In this document: piece by piece, positions 21,429 to 26,281 of the stretch
Layout of the letters: each line of letters opens with the position of its first letter
Position numbering within the stretch: position 1 is the first letter of the stretch
NCBI GenBank assembly: GCA_036897485.1
Contig: JAYMTF010001109.1
Span: forward strand, 1 to 26,281
Length of the DNA stretch: 26,281 nt
Origin: Pelargonium nanum
Taxonomy: Eukaryota; Streptophyta; Magnoliopsida; Geraniales; Geraniaceae
Direction: 5' to 3'
Program-made: the position numbers and the translations under genes
Notes under the pieces: generated by a model
Told to the model about the DNA's origin: nothing
Database searches by the model: none
The model's input: only the letters and a program-made list of their open reading frames with translations

Positions 21429-24400
21429 TCATTTCTTGAAAGTGCAGGTTTGAAGCTGAACTTCCTCGATGGGAATCTTGTTGGTCGGAAAGTCGCACTC
21501 CTTGCCGGCCGTCTCAGGTAAGGGAGCGCATATCGGAGGTTCGACTTTACTTGAAACTCCTGCAATTTCACTGCAATTCCATGCTACTTTTTTTGCATTT
21601 GGTCCCATTTTGATTGTCACATTGGATATGCAAATGTTGTTGAACGCATTGTTTGCCATCCCGATTAGATCGCCCGCGATTGTCACGTTATCCGCGACAA
21701 CGTTTTTGTATTGAATGTTCTCAATCTTGGGCACATCCTTGACATCAAAGTTGTTTCCTGGGTGAGATCCATAGTTTCCATTCATCCAAAACACCCTCTC
21801 CATAGTGTTCATGACCATGTTTCTAGCATATATGTCCCTCACATAGGCTCCTCTTCCCTCGGCGGTCTTGATCCTGATCCCGGACTGGGAGTTGATGGCG
21901 GTGATGTCCTCGATCCTGACGTCGGAGATGCCACCGGACATCTCGCTGCCCAGCGCGACCACCGCGCTGTCCGGGGAAATGCAGGTGAGCCTCCTGATCA
22001 CTAGTTGCTGGGTTGGCATGTTGAAGTTTATGCCAAACTTGTCCCAACCACTCTTCACAGCCACACAATCATCTCCGGAGACTATGTAACAATCCTCAAT
22101 GATGGTGTTGTTTATTGAGTCTGCTCCACATTAGGCCAAAATCAAAACTTTATACACACAGTTAAAAGTTTAGTATAATATCAGCTGGCTCGATGCCAAC
22201 ACGACTCATTTACGAGCAGATTGACACGGCATGATCAACACGCCCCAACGTGTTTGTTCTATTTAACTCACACTGGTCATTTTTGACACAATCCATTTTA
22301 AAATTACCATTTTACCCTTAAATGGTCGCACACAACTCGTTTATGCAAACGGGTTAGATGTGTCGAATAGATTTAACATCATAACGGCATGATTATTTAA
22401 ATAAACGGGTTTTGCCAGTAGACAAAAACAACCCGTTTTAAATTCGTGTTGAGTCAGGGGACACAAACCTGGATTGATGCCATCAGTGTTTGGAACATCA
22501 ACTGGTGCAAGAATGGTGAGACCTTTGAAAATAAAGTTGCTACCATAGACAGGATGTACATGCCAATAAGGAGAGTTTTGGAGGGTAATATTGGAAATCA
22601 TGACATCATTGCAAAACATTAGCTCAACCAAATAAGGCCTTGTGTATTTCAACTCTTTTGCCTTGAATTTTGTCCACCATGGTTCACCTTGTCCCTCAAT
22701 TGTCCCATTGTTTCCTGTAAAAGAAATGTTTAGACTCAATTAGTAGATCAGATCGAACGATTCATCAACTCGACTGTTAACTGAATTCTACAATTTAATT
22801 TTTAGTCCGATTTTTAAAACATTTGACGTCGTTTATTTACCTGTAATTACAATGTCTTGGAGTTTGGTTCCCATGATAAGACTGCTGAATCTTGGACCTT
22901 CATTGTCCCTCCCTTGACCATAGGAAGGTAGTGGTTCAATTATAGGATAATCCGCCTCCTCCTAAGAAAAGAAACACAAATATTTAGAAAACCTGAAAAG
23001 GGGATACGAGTCTAATCCAAAGAGTTAGCAGTTGAGACCCAGTCATTCTTTAAATCAATTTGATTCAACACAACACAAAACACGGAAAACGAAGTGTTGT
23101 CTTCTTATCAGTTCGATTGAATCTTAACCATTAACTTTCTGTTTGTTATATCATAAGAATTTTTCTTGTTCGCGGCGACGCATCAAAACCTGATTGAAAA
23201 AAAGAAGTAAAAATCTGAAACAAAGCAATGTTAACCTGAGAGGCAACAATGATGGCTTCTTTGTCAAGGAAGAGAGTGAAATGGCTAGCTGTGATATTGA
23301 AGCTTCCAGTGAGCCATTTCCCAGGAGGAATGTAAAGCAAAGAGCCACCACTAGCTTGGTGCTTGCTCATCTCCTCCATTGCCTTCACAAAGGCCTGAGT
23401 GTTGGAGGTTTTGCCATCTCCAACACCACCAAAATCTGCCAATGATGCTGTGTGAGCTCTGCAACTTGTCATAGATGAGTACGCATGTTCCTTCCCTCCG
23501 CCGGATCTGCCACCGGTGGCGCCACCGGGGGCGGCGGCAGAGCTGGCCTGGGGGGCTTGTGCGCCACCGGTGGCGGCGGAGGAGCTGGCCTTGGGGGCTT
23601 GTGCGCCACCGGGGGCGGCGGCAGAGCTGGCCTGGGGGGCTTGTGCTCGTGCCATGGCTGTGTTTGTGCTCAATAGGAGCACCACAATGGCCATGTGTGC
23701 AACCATTTGCAATTTCTGTAGGTGTTATGAGCAAAAGTTAAACAAAAGCCAACAAATTAAAGATAAAACGTATGAAAAAAAGGAAATTTTAGATGCACAA
23801 ACGGTATTATACAAATAAGTCTCAGGTTCGAGATTCGGTTGTTACGCTTGCTGATAAAAAAAGGTGCTTATAGAAAAAATCGTTCGTGAACATATTTTGA
23901 GCTTTTAGATATGACCGTGACCGGGTTTTTGTGTGCCTAGGCGCTCGTAAAAGGAGAGAGGGCGTTTAATGCACGAGACTTTCAATGTTATGTATTATGC
24001 AAAAAACTGCTACGAAAAACATATGCATTCAATGTCTGAGACTTCAATTGTGGAGTCTACGGAGAACCCAGATGAAAACAAGGGCATTTAATGCACAAGA
24101 CTTCCACCGTTGTGAAGTATGTGAAGAATCCAGATGAAGAAAATTAGCATTTAGTGTAAATGTCTCTCTTCATCGTAGAGTTCGTAACAAAAAAAAAAAA
24201 CATATAAAACAAGGGCATCAGTGTACGAAGCTTTCACCATTTTGGATTTTCTGAAGAATTAATATAAAAATAAGGTTTTCCAGTAAACGAGACTTCGCCA
24301 TAGTTGAGACTACAAAGAACCCGAATGATCAGTGCACGAGACTTTCACTACTCTGAAGTATGTGAAGAACCCACATGAAAAAAGCCGGTTTAGTGCACGA

Positions 24401-24484
24401 GACTCTCACTACTGGCGAACCCAAGTGACAAAATGTAAAAATTAAGCAATCAATTACCTGGTGACTTGTTCTCATGATGGTCAT
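21429..24484 (-). CDS. GH28 polygalacturonase-like secreted protein with Ala/Pro/Gly repeat
   Basis: Minus-strand exons 24484-24458, 23715-23236, 22961-22841, 22714-22469 and 22120-21429 join in phase to 521 residues. The nine-codon first exon (MTIMRTSHQ) is inferred from a perfect CAG|GTAATT donor, the CTACAG acceptor and a TATA-like box upstream; otherwise translation would start at M13. A hydrophobic signal follows (about 17-32, MAIVVLLLSTNTAM). Residues 33-74 are three 14-residue Ala/Pro/Gly/Ser repeats. The GH28 beta-helix then shows NTDGIN (285-290), GDD (307-309) and GIRIKT (372-377). The usual G-H-G motif is replaced by a SPDSAVVALGSEMSGG block, as in a known plant subgroup. Several N-glycosylation sequons fit a wall protein. 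It would cut or bind homogalacturonan; activity is uncertain. Confidence 0.9.
22121..22468. repeat. Polygalacturonase intron 4 filled by an ACACG/AACGGG-rich repeat relic
   Basis: The core (about 22180-22460) carries CGATGCCAACACGACTCATT, GACACGGCATGATCAACACG, CAACTCGTTTATGCAAACGG, GTTAGATGTGTCGAATAG, AATAAACGGGTTTTG and AACAACCCGTTTTAAATTCG, then GTGTTGAGTCAGGGGACAC. The CGTGTT/AACGGG/ACACG vocabulary matches the relic at 2690-3035 and is typical of a dispersed plant repeat. Splice sites of the intron are intact (GTTTGT donor, GCAG acceptor). Confidence 0.5.
23521..23646 (-). repeat. 42-bp minisatellite encoding three 14-residue AGP-like units
   Basis: In the polygalacturonase frame the copies read AQAPQASSAAAPGG, AQAPKASSSAATGG and AQAPQASSAAAPGG. 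Copies 1 and 3 are identical in protein. The DNA is very GC-rich compared with its surroundings. Ala-Pro and Ser/Thr-rich spacing resembles arabinogalactan-protein glycomodules, where proline may be hydroxylated and glycosylated; that modification is inference. Confidence 0.9.
23960..24430 (+). repeat. Eight-unit ~60-bp tandem array in polygalacturonase intron 1
   Basis: Units begin near 23961, 24021, 24081, 24145, 24211, 24272, 24328 and 24384. Each opens with GGGCATTTA.TGCACGAGACT-like text, then TTCACC.TTGTGAAGTATGTG, then AAGAACCCAGATGAAAA. The period is 56-66 bases. Intron 1 runs 23716-24457. The GTGCACGAGGCT.CC and GGGTCTGG core words of a common plant tRNA-derived SINE are similar, so the array may be an amplified SINE fragment; a B-box-like GGTTCGAGATTC lies just before it at 23825-23836. 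Confidence 0.8.
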
Positions 24485-25935
24485 CTTTGTAAACAACTCC
24501 ATATTTGCACGTACTATAATTTGTATTTATATGTATATAGGCTCGATATGAACTTTTGTTTTCAATCACATATTTATCGAAACAATCGGATTTTTTCTTG
24601 TGTTTCAACAATTGATCTAACTAATTTCACTCTTGACCAAGATCCACCAATTATTGTGTAGAATGTGTTTTGCTTCCAAATTTAGGTGAACTATAATTCA
24701 AACAACTTCTCTATTTCTTGCAACCTAAGTACCTAACCAACCAATTGCTTGACTTGTGACAGACCAAATTGTAATATGTTGCAATAACAACAGTTACATT
24801 TAACTACTAAACCAAACATTGTAGCAAACAAATTAGTACTAATAAGACTTGTTAAAATCAAGATTTTGGACCGTTATTTTCAATATTAGTTGACAAATAT
24901 GTTGAAATATATGAGTCAATCCGGAGATGATTAGGCTTTTGATAATTGCATAGCTTTTTAAAGGGTGGTTGGATCCGTTATATGGTAGATGAGAAGTTGG
25001 AGAATATATTTCTAATTGATTTAGAACAGAATGTATAATATTCTTTAAAAAGAAAAAAAAGAAAAAGAAAAAAAAAGAGAGAGAACATAATGTATAATAA
25101 ATGGGAGGCTCAATTGGAGTTTTCGGATTAGATTTCGAGTTCGATGTCAAATCAATGGCAAATCTGGTGATGGTGAGGGGTGGTTGGAATAGCCCTTTAT
25201 GTGGTCGCCTCAAACTCCAAGTACAATTGTTATCTGTTGTCCGTGTTCTTTAAAGAGGAATAATTTCAGTGTCTTCAACTTGATTATTCAGTCTGATGAG
25301 GACAATTCCAGTTCATTCAGTCTGATTATTCCAAGATGTTTTAGTGTCCATTTTCTGTTGTCTGTCAGACTTCTCTGGATGGATGGGAGGGTCTTCAAGC
25401 CATAAGTTTTATATTGTCTTTGATATCGTTAGATATGAAGTAATAAATTACTAGTTTTTGGCGCTAAAAATGTATAATAAATTGATTGTTTTGGAACATA
25501 ATTTGTTTCCGATCAAACTGAAGAGATGGATCAGAGGAGAACCTAATTGAACCCTAGCTCGAACGACAGAGATCACATTCGACCAACTATACAAAAAGCA
25601 ACAGACCCACAGACTAGGATCACATTCATTTTGTTAACAAAATGTTTACTGCCCCTATAAGGATAAATAAGTAGAAAAATGATTGTGATTGAGATTTACT
25701 GCCCCTTTCAGCTAAATTTGTTAGCATAGAGTTTGGTTTTGGGTTGGCCATAAGACATATGCATTATGAATAAAATAACTTTAATTTCCTGCAAATAGGA
25801 TTACATCCTAATAACTGAAAGTTTCAAACCATAAATTATACAATGTAAATAATGATACAGATACTCATCCAAGTTTAATTTGCTGCACAGATTGCTTTCA
25901 TTACTTTTCACAGATTGCCACGCAGCACGCATTAC
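24485..25935. other. Spacer between the polygalacturonase and PPR genes
   Basis: The left part is the presumed polygalacturonase promoter (minus strand): TATAAATA on the minus strand at 24531-24524, about 40 bases before the first ATG. A purine-rich A/G tract lies at about 25047-25085. ATTCAGTCTGAT occurs twice at 25286-25297 and 25315-25326, and TTTACTGCCCCT twice near 25644 and 25696. The right end is the PPR 3' untranslated region. No complete gene is seen. Confidence 0.6.
24524..24531 (-). promoter_or_regulatory. TATA-like box of the polygalacturonase gene
   Basis: TATAAATA on the minus strand, about 40 bases before the proposed first ATG at 24484, which supports a very short leader and the split first coding exon. 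Confidence 0.45.
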
Positions 25936-26280
25936 TCACACAAGATGTTCCGATCCTTGTTTACACAACAGTTCAAAGTACATCTCTGTCGTGGAAACAT
26001 CCCCAGAGAAACCCTTGTCCACCATTGTATTAATCAGCTGCAATCCCTTTGCCATTTCCTTATTTTGGAGAAATCCTTGTGTCAATACGTTGTAACTGCA
26101 TCCATCAGGCGAAAAGCCATTCTCCTCCATTTTATGGAACAACTCCTCAGCTTCACTTAACAGCCCTTCTCTACAAAGACCTCTTATAAGTATATTATGC
26201 GAACGAACATTAGGTTTCATTCCTTTTGCCGGGAGAGAAGAGAACAGTTCTCTTGCCATGTCAATCTTACCAGCTCTACA
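25936..26280 (-). CDS. P-class pentatricopeptide repeat protein, C-terminal part, probably restorer-of-fertility-like
   Basis: The minus-strand frame enters from beyond the right edge (CRAGKIDMARELF, reading from 26280) and ends at a stop at 25938-25936, giving the last 114 residues. It contains the end of one 35-residue PPR motif, then two full motifs beginning VRSHNILIRGLCREG and GCSYNVLTQGFLQNK, and a short degenerate end (VSTTEMYFELL). Positions 5 and 35 are N and D in both full motifs, which the PPR code reads as U. The GFLQNKE..KGLQLINTMVDKGFS block resembles restorer-of-fertility-like proteins. Such proteins bind organellar RNA, usually mitochondrial. The N-terminus and targeting peptide are outside the window. 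Confidence 0.92.
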   Translation of the reverse strand, partial: CRAGKIDMARELFSSLPAKGMKPNVRSHNILIRGLCREGLLSEAEELFHKMEENGFSPDGCSYNVLTQGFLQNKEMAKGLQLINTMVDKGFSGDVSTTEMYFELLCKQGSEHLV

Positions 26281-26281
26281 C

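Noticed and set aside
23475..23818. Several plus-strand Gly/Ala/Trp/Arg-rich frames of 63-100 codons
   Set aside because: They are antisense shadows of the GC-rich polygalacturonase minisatellite, which lacks stops in several frames.
23801..23866. tRNA gene
   Set aside because: A B-box-like GGTTCGAGATTC is present, but no cloverleaf, acceptor stem or clear A box can be built.
23960..24430. CRISPR-like array
   Set aside because: The periodic units are degenerate throughout with no unique spacers between identical repeats, and this is a plant intron.
24839..25213. 124-codon minus-strand frame with a Phe run
   Set aside because: The Phe run is only the purine-rich tract read on the other strand, and the frame starts at TTG.

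Overview
This is nuclear DNA from a flowering plant, most likely a eudicot. It is AT-rich, the genes are split by GT-AG introns, and the proteins are closest to Arabidopsis-type families. The glycine/arginine tail of the eS10 protein and the general style would suit an asterid, but I cannot fix the order or species. No bacterial, organellar, viral or CRISPR-type content is visible.

Layout, left to right. 1-5834 is a long AT-rich intergenic stretch with no convincing gene; it has a G-box/TATA cluster at the far left and repeat relics. 5835-7932 (+) is a three-exon R2R3-MYB gene that matches MYB26/MALE STERILE35 over the MYB domain and at the C-terminal end. 7933-10750 is AT-rich spacer with a GC-rich relic near 8430. 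10932-13270 (+) is a five-exon gene for cytosolic ribosomal protein eS10, with a typical ribosomal-protein promoter (TGGGCY motifs and a telo-box) and a first coding exon that is only the ATG. 13271-17400 is a repeat-laden spacer. 17678-20897 (+) is a complete six-exon group B MAP kinase (MPK4/11/12 type, TEY activation loop). Convergent to it, 24484-21429 (-) is a five-exon plant GH28 polygalacturonase-like gene with an unusual Ala/Pro/Gly-rich repeat after the signal peptide. At the right edge, 26280-25936 (-) is the C-terminal end of a P-class PPR gene, probably of the restorer-of-fertility-like type.

The genes are not an operon or a pathway; they are ordinary plant neighbours. MYB26-type factors drive secondary-wall thickening in the anther, polygalacturonases act in wall loosening and anther or fruit dehiscence, and restorer-like PPRs act on mitochondrial transcripts that affect male fertility. 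The proximity of three genes with possible reproductive links is noted but is probably chance.

The most unusual content is in the non-coding DNA and one protein. All four complete genes carry degenerate internal tandem duplications or small transposon relics inside introns: a CACTA-end-like array and a 240-bp duplication in MYB26, a three-copy repeat and two Stowaway-like MITEs in eS10, a 158-bp duplication at the 5' end of MAPK intron 1, and an eight-unit ~60-bp SINE-like array in polygalacturonase intron 1. The polygalacturonase also has an arabinogalactan-protein-like 14-residue triplicate. I found no clear new biological system.
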